Of a stretch of DNA of 64,000 nucleotides, positions 9,048 through 18,042 are shown in pieces; position 1 is the first letter of the stretch; every line of letters starts with the position of its first letter. The translations under genes were made by a program, and so were the position numbers. The stretch is from positions 1,612,001 to 1,676,000 of the forward strand of contig AP012044.1 in assembly GCA_000283575.1 (NCBI GenBank), read 5' to 3'. A model generated the notes under the pieces. That model did not search any database. It saw only the letters and a program-made list of their open reading frames with translations, and was not told where the DNA came from. Origin of the DNA: Oscillibacter valericigenes Sjm18-20 (lineage in GTDB: Bacteria > Bacillota > Clostridia > Oscillospirales > Oscillospiraceae).

Positions 9048-9779
9048 ATGGAGAGCACTGATTGGGTGAACCTTTTAGATAAAAAAATTCTTGTCGTAGA
9101 TGATGAAAAGGACATTACAGATCTAATAGAAGATGTGTTGGACAAAGACGGCTTTCGCAAAGTCTTAAAAGCATATACCGGCTTGGATGCTATAAAAATG
9201 TCCCGCGAATTGCTGCCTGACGCAATAATCCTTGATATCATGCTTCCCGATATTGACGGAATAGAAGTATGTAAAAAAATCCGGGAATTTTCATTTTGCC
9301 CGATTATGTTTCTGTCCTCCAAAAACGATGATATAGACAAAATATTGGGCTTAAGCAGCGGCGGCGATGATTATGTAACAAAGCCTTTCAGCCCGAGGGA
9401 GATTGTGTTCCGGATAAAGGCCCAGCTTCGTAGAAAACAATATGATTGCTCAGAGAAAAGTAAAGAAAAGCAGCAAATGCTCTTTGGCGATTTGAAGATG
9501 GACACCGATGGTTGCTGTGTATATAAAAGCGGCAGGGAGCTAGAACTTACCGCAAGAGAATTCGGGTTGCTTCGCTACCTTGCCGAAAATCCAAACAAGA
9601 TCATCAACAAGGAACACCTATACGAGCAGGTCTGGGGAGAGGACAGCGTCGGCTGCGACAATACCGTTATGGTTCATATTCGTCATATCCGAGAAAAGAT
9701 AGAGGATGATCCGGCAAATCCCAAACTGCTTCAAACAGTAAAGGGGCTTGGATACAGACTTGTGAAAAGGGATAGCTAA
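9048..9779 (+). CDS. OmpR/PhoB-family response regulator
   Basis: 243 residues. Receiver domain with the acidic pair in VVDDEKD, the phospho-acceptor Asp63 in ILDIMLPDIDG and Lys in DDYVTKPFSP. The C-terminal winged helix (about 145-240) contains LTAREFGLLRYLAENPNKII and the HIRHIREKIEDDP recognition helix. The kinase ATG follows the stop directly, so the two are translationally coupled. AATTAAG repeats near the hydrolase and the ABC permease are candidate binding sites. Most like the VanR group. Confidence 0.93.
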   Translation: MESTDWVNLLDKKILVVDDEKDITDLIEDVLDKDGFRKVLKAYTGLDAIKMSRELLPDAIILDIMLPDIDGIEVCKKIREFSFCPIMFLSSKNDDIDKILGLSSGGDDYVTKPFSPREIVFRIKAQLRRKQYDCSEKSKEKQQMLFGDLKMDTDGCCVYKSGRELELTAREFGLLRYLAENPNKIINKEHLYEQVWGEDSVGCDNTVMVHIRHIREKIEDDPANPKLLQTVKGLGYRLVKRDS

Positions 9780-11186
9780 ATGAAACAGTCAGGATATAAG
9801 TCGGCATTCCATATTTACGTTATCTTCTTTGTTTTGCTCATTGGGACGCTAGCGACAGGGTTTGGCATGGTCGTTTATAATATAACCATACAAAAACCCG
9901 ATGGTCATATTGAATTCAGCAAATGGCCGGTTGATTTTACAAAGGATTTTCCCGAGTATGTTATTTTTACTGGCGATGTGCCCCAGATTAAGCAATCAGG
10001 TCTGAAACTGTTGCAGGAAAACAACCTGTGGCTTCAAATCATTGATGCTAACGGAAACGAGATTCAAAGCTATGATAAGCCTCAGGGTGTTCCGTCGCAT
10101 TACTCTCCTTTGGCTATACTGAACATCTATCAGAACGGGAACGGAAAAGATACCGTGTTTTTGGGGAACCTTTATTCGGGCGATAATGAATGGACATATA
10201 TGATCGGTTTTCCCGTGCAGATTTCCAAAGTTACCATGTATGTGAGCGGGGACAGATTTGCATCCTTCAAACCCGTTGTGCTCGTTATGTTTGGGGTTAC
10301 GCTGTTTCTTTTAATCCTATCAAGCTTTATATACAGTTTCTTAGTCGCGAAGCAAACAAAACATATCCGAAAATCAATCAGGGAAATTGTTTCACGCACC
10401 TATATACCTGTTTCGACCAACGGCTCGTTTGGTGATATTTACGAGGAACTGAATGCCATGAGCACGGAGATAAGATCGAATGATGAGGCAAGAGCCAGGG
10501 ATGAAAAGCTGCGCGAGGAGTGGATCGCCAATATCACCCACGACCTGAAAACTCCGCTGTCTCCCATCAGGGGGTATGCGGAGCTCATTTCCGATACTAA
10601 TTCCCATCCGGGGGCTGACACCATCAAAAAATACGGCGACATTATATTGAAGAATACCGCTTATGCCGAGACGCTTATCAACGATTTAAAGCTTACCTAT
10701 CAACTGAAGAATGAAATGCTCCCGCTCCATAAGAGCAAACAGAACATTGTACGATTCACAAAAGAACTGGTGATTGATTTGCTCAACAACCCGGAATACG
10801 AGCACAGAAACATCTCCTTTTGCAGCATGGACGATACGGTTGAGCTTACGTTTGACGCGGTGCTTCTAAAGCGGGCGCTTAGCAATTTGATCACCAACGC
10901 TCTGGTGCATAACAATAGGGATGCGGAGATTTCTGTTTCCATCACGGCGAGTGACCGCATTAAAATCAGCATACAGGATCATGGCTGCGGAATGAAAAAG
11001 GAAGAACTGGACAATTTGTTTGTCCGGTATTACCGGGGGGAAAATACGGCCGCGAATCCGGAGGGCTGTGGTTTGGGAATGGAAATTGCCAAACAGATTA
11101 TCGAGCTGCACGGAGGGAGTATTTTGGTGGAAAGCGAACCCGGCTCCGGTACATGCATCACCATTGAGTTTGCCAAACGAAATTAA
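9780..11186 (+). CDS. Sensor histidine kinase of the two-component system
   Basis: 468 residues. Membrane helices at about 11-33 and 163-187 enclose an extracytoplasmic sensor of about 130 residues. A linker leads to HisKA with His254 in ANITHDLKTPLSP, then HATPase with the N box (NLITNALVHN), DHGCGM and GCGLGMEIAK. It partners the response regulator directly upstream. The signal is unknown; the former neighbourhood (hydrolase plus ABC exporter) suggests cell-envelope or antibiotic stress. Confidence 0.93.
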   Translation: MKQSGYKSAFHIYVIFFVLLIGTLATGFGMVVYNITIQKPDGHIEFSKWPVDFTKDFPEYVIFTGDVPQIKQSGLKLLQENNLWLQIIDANGNEIQSYDKPQGVPSHYSPLAILNIYQNGNGKDTVFLGNLYSGDNEWTYMIGFPVQISKVTMYVSGDRFASFKPVVLVMFGVTLFLLILSSFIYSFLVAKQTKHIRKSIREIVSRTYIPVSTNGSFGDIYEELNAMSTEIRSNDEARARDEKLREEWIANITHDLKTPLSPIRGYAELISDTNSHPGADTIKKYGDIILKNTAYAETLINDLKLTYQLKNEMLPLHKSKQNIVRFTKELVIDLLNNPEYEHRNISFCSMDDTVELTFDAVLLKRALSNLITNALVHNNRDAEISVSITASDRIKISIQDHGCGMKKEELDNLFVRYYRGENTAANPEGCGLGMEIAKQIIELHGGSILVESEPGSGTCITIEFAKRN

Positions 11187-11220
11187 GGATAAATTAAGAT
11201 TCATAGGGCAGTGAATTAAG
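11181..11220 (+). promoter_or_regulatory. Three AATTAAG boxes spaced 11 and 22 bp
   Basis: AATTAAG starts at 11,181, 11,192 and 11,214, overlapping the kinase stop codon and leading toward the hydrolase. Exact multiples of 11 bp place all three on one face of the helix, the arrangement expected for a response-regulator dimer array. The same boxes precede the permease at 2.7 kb. Confidence 0.55.
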
Positions 11221-11221
11221 G

Positions 11222-11257
11222 TTGCAGGTCTACTCTTAAAGTGGGCCTGCAGCTTTT
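11222..11257 (+). terminator. Terminator after the kinase gene
   Basis: TGCAGGTC and GGCCTGCA pair around a 13-base loop, followed by GC and six T. It lies between the kinase and the hydrolase start, so it either ends the two-gene operon or attenuates read-through. Confidence 0.65.
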
Positions 11258-11286
11258 TTATGCAGAGGCCGGAAGGAGAACTGATA

Positions 11287-11999
11287 TTGCGAATATTTAA
11301 GAAAACTATCTGTGCTGCGGTATTCTCTGTTTTGCTTTTCACCATAACCGCTCCGGCACACGCAGCGGAAACCATTACCGCCGTTCAAAGCCTCGAAAAA
11401 ATGACGGACGAATATTTTAACAATGCGTTTCCCGATGACCATGTGGCCGGAGCGGCAGTATTTGTTGTAAAAGATGAGAAAATCCTTTTTGAAAAAGGAT
11501 ATAGCTATGCAGATCTTGAAAGCAAATACCCGTAGACGCTAAGAGTACATTGTTTCAGATCGCATCTGTATCAAAAGTGTTTACCGCCACAGCCGTCATG
11601 CAGATGGTAGAAAAGAGTAAGCTTTCGTTGGACAAGGATGTAAACAGCTATCTGATGACTTTTAAAGTGAATACTCCGTTTTCCACTCCTGTTACTTTAA
11701 GAACTCTGCTGCCCCATACTTCGGGGCTTGATTTTCGAATTCCGCTGCTTGTCCTGCGTTCGGGAGATGTTCTTTCCGATTGAATGGAAGCACTTGAAAG
11801 CAATTTGAAGGAAAACCTGCCGCCCGTTATCCGGGAGCCGGGAACCTTCTGCCAATATAACGGCTACGGTATCGCTTTGGCGGGTTATCTGGTTGAAATC
11901 GCTTCCGAAGAACCGCTCGGCCGGTACATTACCGAAAACATATTGAAGCCGCTTGAAATGAACCATTCCTCCTATGGCCTTACGAAGTCCGTACTCCCG
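11287..11999 (+). pseudogene. Serine hydrolase (beta-lactamase / penicillin-binding type), broken
   Basis: A TTG start with GGAAGGAG eight bases upstream gives a signal peptide (MRIFKKTICAAVFSVLLF, cleavage near AHAAE). The frame is lost at KYP, where one C seems missing at 11,530; the next frame continues VDAKSTLFQIASVSKVFTAT with the catalytic SxxK (SVSK). A further in-frame stop lies at 11,781. The YNG motif (CQYNGYGIALAG) is still present. The gene then fuses to a truncated IS element at about 12,000, losing the C-terminal third. Family role: cell-wall or D-aminopeptidase-like hydrolysis outside the membrane. Confidence 0.85.
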
Positions 12000-12797
12000 T
12001 CCATAGCAAGACCGACGATCTCTCCGTTATAACAGTCCAGAACTGCCGCCAGGTACAGCTTGCCGTCCTGACACTGGATCTGCGTGATATCTGTCAGCCA
12101 CTTCCGGTTGGGTGCGTCTGCGGTAAAATCCCGGTGAATCAGGTTCTCCGCCTTCTGCGCAGCCAAGTCTGCTCTTGTCAGATTCCCGGGGTGACGGGGA
12201 GAGCGATGGAGCAGACCTCCACGCTTCATGGCCCGCCGTACGTTGCTGCGGCTTACCGCAATACCGCGCTGTGTAAGCGCCAGGAGAATTCGGCCAACGC
12301 CATAATTGTCATTGTCCGGATTTCCATTATAAATCTCCTGCCACGGTTTTGGCTTGCCAGCCGACTGCAAAGAGCGGTAGTACCCGGATTCACTGACTTT
12401 CACAACCCGGCACATGGCATGAACGCAGAACCGCTCCGGCTTTACCGTTTCCGGCCTTTGGCGAAAAAAGCCAGCGCATCCTTGAGAATTTCATTGGCTT
12501 TCCGCAGTTCCGCGATTTCCTTTATCAGCCGGCGCTCGTTCTCGGAAAGCGGCGCGTCGCGGCGAATGCCGCTGCCGACGAAGGCGTGGTCTCCAAATGC
12601 CTTTCGCTTTTGCCGGAGAGTAGTACGGAATGCCCAGTTGTGCCGCCGCCTGCTTCACGCCGATTTCATCGGACAGCTTGACCGCTTCTTCTTTGAACTC
12701 CTTGTCATATTTTCGCATTGCAAACACCACCGTATTCTTTCTTTGATTCTATCACTTTTGGGGTGTTTGCACTCTACACTTCTATGATATCCCTCCA
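12000..12797 (-). mobile_element. IS3-family element A, copy 3, truncated
   Basis: Left terminal repeat intact (end at 12,797); the right end is missing and fused to the hydrolase. orfA has a small internal deletion (SPAKAKGIW replaces the tryptophan-rich stretch). orfB lacks the QLLLVKIR region but retains the RSPRHPGNLTRADLAAQKAE stretch that copies 1 and 4 have lost. Its outer flank, read on the minus strand, ends ACAAAG and pairs with AAGGAT beside copy 1. Confidence 0.88.
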
Positions 12798-12870
12798 CTT
12801 TGTCAGCCACAGGGCAAGCTCATAGCCCACCATGCCGCCGCCAGATAACTTTTCATCTGTTCCAGACGGA
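12798..12870 (-). pseudogene. Flavin reductase (OYE/enoate-type) fragment, 5' side of the IS insertion
   Basis: On the minus strand it reads GTDEKLSGGGMVGYELALW then LTK, a Rossmann GxGxxG turn as in the NAD(P)-binding domain of enoate/2,4-dienoyl-CoA reductases. The coding sense stops exactly at the IS end and resumes at 4,066. Nothing upstream of it looks coding. Confidence 0.6.
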
Positions 12871-12995
12871 ACAAGATTTTACTGCGTAGCAAGGGACGCT
12901 TTATCATATGATATATCGTTAACTTGAATAACCGGAGAGTGGGGGCGGCTATGCCGTCCCTGCTTTTTCAAGGGCCGCCGTTAGGTTTCATAAGG

Positions 12996-13024
12996 TTGAC
13001 AATGCAGCGCTAACATGGTAGACT
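12996..13024 (+). promoter_or_regulatory. Promoter of the L25-type gene
   Basis: TTGACA (12,996-13,001), 17-bp spacer, TAGACT (13,019-13,024). Transcription would begin about 120 bases before the start codon, leaving room for the hairpin leader. Confidence 0.6.
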
Positions 13025-13056
13025 ATATACAATTTAATAATAAAGAACCGTCTTTT

Positions 13057-13112
13057 AAGAAGGGCTTTTGGTATTGCGCTGCAGGGCGCACTATGAAAAG
13101 CCCTTCTTTTTT
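13057..13112 (+). terminator. Intrinsic terminator inside the leader of the L25-type gene
   Basis: GAAGGGCTTTT (13,059) pairs with AAAAGCCCTTC (13,096-13,106) and is followed by a run of T. The loop contains a second small hairpin around GCTGCAGGGC. It lies between the promoter and the ribosome site, so it can act as an attenuator. Confidence 0.65.
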
Positions 13113-13150
13113 TACAAGACGCCACAAATAAATGTTCAGGAGGAATTACA

Positions 13151-13735
13151 ATGGACACCATCAAGGCAGAAATGCGGAATCCAGCAGCAAAGGCAAAGCA
13201 GCTCAGACGCGCCGGTATCATCCCCTGCGTGATCGGCGGCGTAGGCCTGAAGGAATCTCTCTTAATTCAAATTGATCAGAACACAGCAAGGCAGCTCAAA
13301 CGCACCAAGCGGGACGGGAGCAAGGTCGATATTCAGGTGGATGGGAAGATCTATCACACGCTCATCAAGGATTTGGAATACAACAGTTTGAATGACTCCA
13401 TTGTTCATATCTGCTTTCATGTCTTAGACGCCGGGAAGAAGGTCAACAGCGTGGCGGACATTATGCTGTTCAACAAGGACAAGGTTCAGGGCGTTTTGGA
13501 ACAAATACAGCTGAAGGTCCCGCATGCGGCGAAGCCGGAATATTTGCTGGATACCGTCACGATCGATCTGGCCGGCATTCCGATCGGCACGACGCTCACG
13601 ATTGGTGATATCCCCGAGTTCCAAAGCGACAAAATTGAATTACAGGTCGATCCAGGCAGTATCGTATTGCGTATCAGAGACAAGAAACGCGCTGGCGAAA
13701 GACCATCGGAAGAAAATACGGAAGCGGGGGAATAG
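13151..13735 (+). CDS. Ribosomal protein L25/Ctc-family protein
   Basis: 194 residues, the size of the long Ctc (TL5) form: an N-terminal 5S-rRNA-binding L25 domain (about 1-90) and the C-terminal beta domain (about 95-185) ending in an acidic tail. CAGGAGG lies 7-8 bases before the ATG. The sequence is divergent, lacking the usual RxxGxxPAVxYG (here RRAGIIPCVIGGVG), which suggests a paralogue carried by the mobile region rather than the housekeeping copy. Role by family: binds 5S rRNA in the large subunit, often stress-linked. Confidence 0.8.
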   Translation: MDTIKAEMRNPAAKAKQLRRAGIIPCVIGGVGLKESLLIQIDQNTARQLKRTKRDGSKVDIQVDGKIYHTLIKDLEYNSLNDSIVHICFHVLDAGKKVNSVADIMLFNKDKVQGVLEQIQLKVPHAAKPEYLLDTVTIDLAGIPIGTTLTIGDIPEFQSDKIELQVDPGSIVLRIRDKKRAGERPSEENTEAGE

Positions 13736-13756
13736 TTTTCAATTTTCAAAACAAGC

Positions 13757-13786
13757 TGTCCTCGCCCTTAAAGGGCGGGGACTCTT
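13757..13786 (+). terminator. Terminator after the L25-type gene
   Basis: CTCGCCCTT and AAGGGCGGG pair with almost no loop, followed by GACTCTTTTA. Confidence 0.55.
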
Positions 13787-13811
13787 TTATATGAAAAGGA
13801 AGGGAGAAAAA

Positions 13812-14615
13812 ATGAACCTCATAGGACAACCGATCAAACACAAAATCTTTGGCTCCGGTATCGTAACGGATTTGACAGAAGGCATTGTGACAATATGCTT
13901 TCAGGACAATGAAAAGAAATTTATCTATCCCGATGCGTTTCATGACTTTCTGATTCTAAGGGATCAGAAAACTCAACGGTATATTGAGAAGCAGATCAAA
14001 GATCGGGACATCGCAATACAGGAAGCAAGGCAGTCCGAGCAGGCGGAAGAAGATCGAAAGCGAAAATTATTGAACTTCAAGGTTACTGCAAATTCTCACG
14101 CCGTGTTTCATGTCGCGCCGGATCAAATCGACCAAACTATCAGGACATGTCAAGTCTCTACAGGAACATATTTGAGCGGATATTCCAAGGGACAGCCCAG
14201 GGTTGCAGATCGCATGAAGCCGAATTCCGTATGCCTACTTACTACACGTCTGAACGGGCAGGACGAGCAAGAGCGTAGCATCATCGGCGCTTTTATGGTC
14301 AGTGAAGACTTCTTTGGAGAAGATGTTCATGACGGTATCATTGAAGGGCACCCGCAACACCGAATTTCTCTCCCAGAGGGAAGCTACGTGCTCTTTTGGA
14401 AATACTTCGGTCAGAATACCCCTCCCCGCTGGGGGAACACGGCATTCAAATACTGCTCTGATGATGTGATCAATCAGATGCTGGCCGATATGATAGAGCT
14501 GTTGAATCCTTCCGAGCAGGAGAATACATCTGTAGACTTTTATCGGTATTTCTGCAAGATAAACCACCTGCGTCCGCTCATAAAACTCGAAGAAGATAAA
14601 TTCGAGGAAAAGTAA
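13812..14615 (+). CDS. Uncharacterised protein with an N-terminal PcrA/UvrD-tail-like motif
   Basis: 267 residues. The first 45 (GQPIKHKIFGSGIVTDL, then a short strand pair and KFIYPDAF) resemble the small beta fold at the C-terminus of UvrD/PcrA helicases, a nucleic-acid or protein docking module. Residues about 60-85 form a charged helix. The rest (about 90-250) is a globular domain seen in Clostridia but not assigned here. The ATG follows GGGAG, and the stop overlaps the next gene by one base, so the two are probably co-expressed. Confidence 0.7.
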   Translation: MNLIGQPIKHKIFGSGIVTDLTEGIVTICFQDNEKKFIYPDAFHDFLILRDQKTQRYIEKQIKDRDIAIQEARQSEQAEEDRKRKLLNFKVTANSHAVFHVAPDQIDQTIRTCQVSTGTYLSGYSKGQPRVADRMKPNSVCLLTTRLNGQDEQERSIIGAFMVSEDFFGEDVHDGIIEGHPQHRISLPEGSYVLFWKYFGQNTPPRWGNTAFKYCSDDVINQMLADMIELLNPSEQENTSVDFYRYFCKINHLRPLIKLEEDKFEEK

Positions 14616-15173
14616 TGATAGCAATCACGCAATTTCTTTCCGGAAGATCTCCGTTCGTATACTGCTTCATATTTTTTGGGAAGCTTGTAGAAGTCTCACT
14701 GGCGTCGCTGCGTTCCCAGCTGATCGTCAAGGGCCAGCGCGTTCCGGGCGCCATTGTAGCCTTGTTTGAATACACCTTCTGGCTGTGTATCACAGCCTCC
14801 GCAATCGCAGGCTTTTCCGAACATCCGTTGAAAATACTCGTTCTCGTGCTGGCCTTTGCAGCCGGGCAGGTCCTTGGCTCCGTTTTAAAGGAAAAAATGG
14901 CTTTGGGCTACTGCTCTGTAACAGCGATCTTTCTATCCAAAGACAGTGCTATGGCCGCTGCTGAAATGCTGCGTTCAAAAAGGACACGCCCTGACACTTT
15001 TTCCGGCAGAGGGGATTCATGGCGCGGAGCGCACCGCTCTTATCACGGCGGTTAAGCGGAAAAACATTGGCAATGTGAAAAAGACGATTTTTACCAGCGG
15101 CAAGGAAGCGGTCATTACAGTACAAGAAATTCAGCAAGTCAATGGTGCAACCATGCGAAAAAATGATAAGTAG
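14615..15173 (+). pseudogene. UPF0316/DUF2179 membrane protein, frameshifted
   Basis: The first frame gives three hydrophobic segments (about 13-32, 43-65, 68-90) and KSLAS/RSQ-type features of the DUF5698 membrane domain. At AAAAAGG (about 14,972) the frame shifts, and the C-terminal DUF2179 domain continues in the +1 register as GHALTLFPAEGIHGAERTAL through KEAVITVQEIQQVNG. One extra A in the run explains it. A sequencing error cannot be excluded. Confidence 0.7.
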
Positions 15174-15461
15174 TAGGGTGGCCGAGTAGACTGAAATCCT
15201 CTGCGCGACGCTGGAAACTAAACCGCTGAGCTGTTACAAAATAAACCGTACCGTAATTAAAACGGCGCTGTGACCTCGTTTGCAAGTCATAGTGCCGTTT
15301 TAACCTATTGCTTTTTTTACTTTCTGTAGGAATTATTTCTTTGCTAACACCTATATCTTCGCACAACTGCCGGGCCGGCTCACGGAGAAAGTCACCTCGT
15401 CGCCCCCACCCCGCCGCGGCGGGTCCCCCCGCTCACCACTCCGACTATCTCTCTCCAAAAG
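15174..15461. other. Intergenic region with a terminator
   Basis: 15,256-15,304 holds a hairpin (AAAACGGCGCTGTGAC against GTCATAGTGCCGTTTT) that can end transcription in both directions. A GC-rich stretch with CCGCCGCGGCGG lies at about 15,410. No gene seen. Confidence 0.55.
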
Positions 15462-17249
15462 TCAATACTTTTTAAATGCGCTGGAGGATAAATCAATTTC
15501 ATGTTTTCCAGATGGTATAAAATTGGATCCAAGGGTCGCTTCATTATGAGAGGAGTGCTTGTCGTTTAGCTTGAATACGCTGGCACCTTTTTTCAACTCG
15601 TCAGCCTGTGCGGAAAGCTCCTCGCTGGCCGCGGCGCATTCCTCGGCTGCCGCCGCGTTGCTTTGAACAACCTGCGAAACCTGCGTGATACCCTGATTGA
15701 TCTGTTCCAGCGCTGCCGCCTGCTCATTTGAAGCAGTGGCGATCGCCCCGACAAGCTCAGCTGACTGTGAAATCCCCTCCGTGATTTTTTTGAGCGCCTC
15801 GGCTGTATTGTTGGCAATTCCAGTTCCGGCATTGACCTTTTGGGACGAGACTTCAATCAGTTCGGTTGTTTCCTTTGCTGCCTGGGCAGACTTTCCGGCG
15901 AGGTTCCGCACTTCCTCCGCAACAACCGCAAAGCCCTTTCCGGCGCTACCAGCTCTCGCTGCCTCCACCGCCGCATTGAGCGCGAGAATATTTGTCTGGA
16001 AAGCGATATCATCAATTACCTTTATGATTTTGCCAATACTCTCGGAGGATGCGTTGATTTCATCCATGGCCTTGAGCATTTCTCCCATTTTCACGTTGCC
16101 GGTCTCCGCATGCTTCTGCATATTTTCCGCAAGCTCATTTGTTTTCTGCGCGTTTTGGGCATTCAGCGTTGTCTGTGACGTGATTTCCTCTATGGACGCC
16201 GACAGTTCCTCGACAGAACTGGCCTGCTCTGTCGCTCCTTGTGACAAAGAGGTGCTGGAATCCGCCACTTGCCTTGAACCGGCGTCAATCTCATTCGCGG
16301 ACGAAACAATCGACAACGCGAGTATATGGAATTTCTCAACAAGTTCAGCAAGCGCCTTGCCCATCACGTCATACTCAGACCGAATCGTAATACTTGTTGT
16401 AAGATCGCCTTCCGCAATTGCCGCAGTCTTCCGAGCTTGCTCGGCTGTACTCTCCATCACTCTATTGAAAGATAGGGCAAGAGTCCCGATTTCGTCTTTT
16501 CTGTATTTAAGCTGCAAGTCGTCTTTGTTCAAGACTTTACTTGAATCAATATCGCCGACCGCCAGCAACTCGGCAAACGCCGCAAATTTTTGCATGGGTT
16601 TGCTAATAACACCAGATATGTAAAAGCTCAGAAGCAGCGCAATGATAAAAGATATGACAACCACGAGTATCATGATAATCATGGCTATTGTTGCCGACAC
16701 CTGACTGGCCGCTATGTTTTCCTGAGCACGAGTAGCATTATATCCTGCCACATCTTCGAATGCATCTAATGCTTCCTGAGCCTTTGTTGCCGCATCATTA
16801 ATCAAGGTTAGAATATTTTCTTTTGTCGCTCCTGCCTCGGCGGCTTGCTGAATTTCATCGATTGTATTTTTATAGGTCTCGTAAGCTGTTTTTGCCTTAT
16901 CATAATTCTCCTGATCCTGGCTGTCTGATAGTGTCTTGCTATAGCTATCCAGCTGCGTCTGAACGGATTCCATGCCAGCTGTAATTTCCTCGGAGTATTT
17001 TTCCTTATCAGTATCATAGTATATGTATAGATTCCTGATCGCACTTCTGACATTGTTAAAAGCATTCTCCGCGCCGGTAGAGTAAACAATACCCAGAGTG
17101 CATTGATTATATGTTTCCTCGCGGCTATTGTTCATGCTGATCATGTTAAAAATACCGGTTATCCCGACTACGATACCTAACATTGACACCAAAAGAAACC
17201 CCACCATTAGCTTCTTAGATATTTTCAAATTTTCAAACCACTTTTTCAT
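15462..17249 (-). CDS. Methyl-accepting chemotaxis protein
   Basis: 595 residues from the ATG after AAAGGAAAAAAGAAT; an upstream GTG would add six. Membrane helix at about 13-35, a four-helix-bundle periplasmic sensor (about 36-185), second helix at about 186-212, HAMP, then a long cytoplasmic coiled coil. The signalling hairpin contains [20 protein letters not shown] and [15 protein letters not shown]. It signals to CheW/CheA; the ligand is unknown. No che genes lie nearby, so it is an orphan receptor within the mobile region. Confidence 0.93.
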   Translation of the reverse strand: MKKWFENLKISKKLMVGFLLVSMLGIVVGITGIFNMISMNNSREETYNQCTLGIVYSTGAENAFNNVRSAIRNLYIYYDTDKEKYSEEITAGMESVQTQLDSYSKTLSDSQDQENYDKAKTAYETYKNTIDEIQQAAEAGATKENILTLINDAATKAQEALDAFEDVAGYNATRAQENIAASQVSATIAMIIMILVVVISFIIALLLSFYISGVISKPMQKFAAFAELLAVGDIDSSKVLNKDDLQLKYRKDEIGTLALSFNRVMESTAEQARKTAAIAEGDLTTSITIRSEYDVMGKALAELVEKFHILALSIVSSANEIDAGSRQVADSSTSLSQGATEQASSVEELSASIEEITSQTTLNAQNAQKTNELAENMQKHAETGNVKMGEMLKAMDEINASSESIGKIIKVIDDIAFQTNILALNAAVEAARAGSAGKGFAVVAEEVRNLAGKSAQAAKETTELIEVSSQKVNAGTGIANNTAEALKKITEGISQSAELVGAIATASNEQAAALEQINQGITQVSQVVQSNAAAAEECAAASEELSAQADELKKGASVFKLNDKHSSHNEATLGSNFIPSGKHEIDLSSSAFKKY

Positions 17250-17267
17250 ATTCTTTTTTCCTTTCAC

Positions 17268-17883
17268 TTCAGCTTCGAATTCTTATCTCCGCCGCCGCTT
17301 TAACATAAACCAGTCGCCCCGGAACGGATTTTCTGTTTCTTACCAATACGGTCCTAAATTGTTGTATCACGGCATAACTCCGTTTACTGGATTTTAAAGA
17401 GAGAGAACCAGACTATCCGCAAACACGGACAGTATAAAGAGTAGATTGAAGCCGGTGTCACAAGCCTTCAAGATATGTGGTTGCGCTGCTTTCATCGTCA
17501 TTGTACAGCAGGTCATTAAAAACCAATTGTTATAGAATGGCTGCGTACTTACGCAAGGTAGGTTGTTCGAGGACGATGCGAACATATTTGCATAAATTCT
17601 CTACACTGAACTTTTCCCTGGTCTGGTCACCTTGTCTCTTAGAGGTACCGGATTCCATAAAACACCGTTGTACCAATTTGTATGTTATTTTCTCTTCACA
17701 TAGATTCTCCCCATTCCTATCATCCTTCGTTAAAAGTGCTTTATTATACCAGTATCCGACTTCATCAGCAAGCTCTTTTTAAATATAAAAAAGCCATTTC
17801 ACTTGAATTTTTGCACCATCAGTGCGTAAAAACCTGATGCTTAACAGTCCAATTTGGACACCAAATAGTAATATACTTAAAAA
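17268..17883. other. Intergenic region
   Basis: I see no convincing gene here. Short frames on both strands lack ribosome sites and family resemblance. It ends at the tRNA-Lys fragment. Confidence 0.5.
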
Positions 17884-17933
17884 CCACTGCCTTTTAAGCA
17901 GTGGGCCCGGGGTTCGAATCCCCGCCTAGTAAC
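17884..17933 (+). repeat. tRNA-Lys(TTT) 3' fragment, att-like remnant
   Basis: Anticodon stem CACTGC/GCAGTG with loop CTTTTAA, variable loop, T arm GGGGTTCGAATCCCC and 3' acceptor strand. No D arm or 5' acceptor. A second fragment in the same orientation lies at 29,525. A terminator (TCCCTAGAG against CTCTAGGGA, then TTTTC) follows at 17,942-17,977. Confidence 0.7.
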
Positions 17934-18042
17934 CCGCATTTTCCCTAGAGTTGTAATAGCTCTAGGGATTTTCTTTACCAGCAAATCATAGCAATGGAGC
18001 AGTCAAGAACCGTGCAGAATGTGAACACCCAAAATCTGGGGC

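Noticed and set aside
15176-15225. tRNA-like GGTGGCCGAGT stretch after the UPF0316 pseudogene
   Set aside because: Resembles a class II tRNA 5' end, but no cloverleaf can be closed and no anticodon arm is visible.
15400-15440. GC-rich CCGCCGCGGCGG patch as possible origin or regulatory site
   Set aside because: Single short palindrome with no associated promoter or repeat array.
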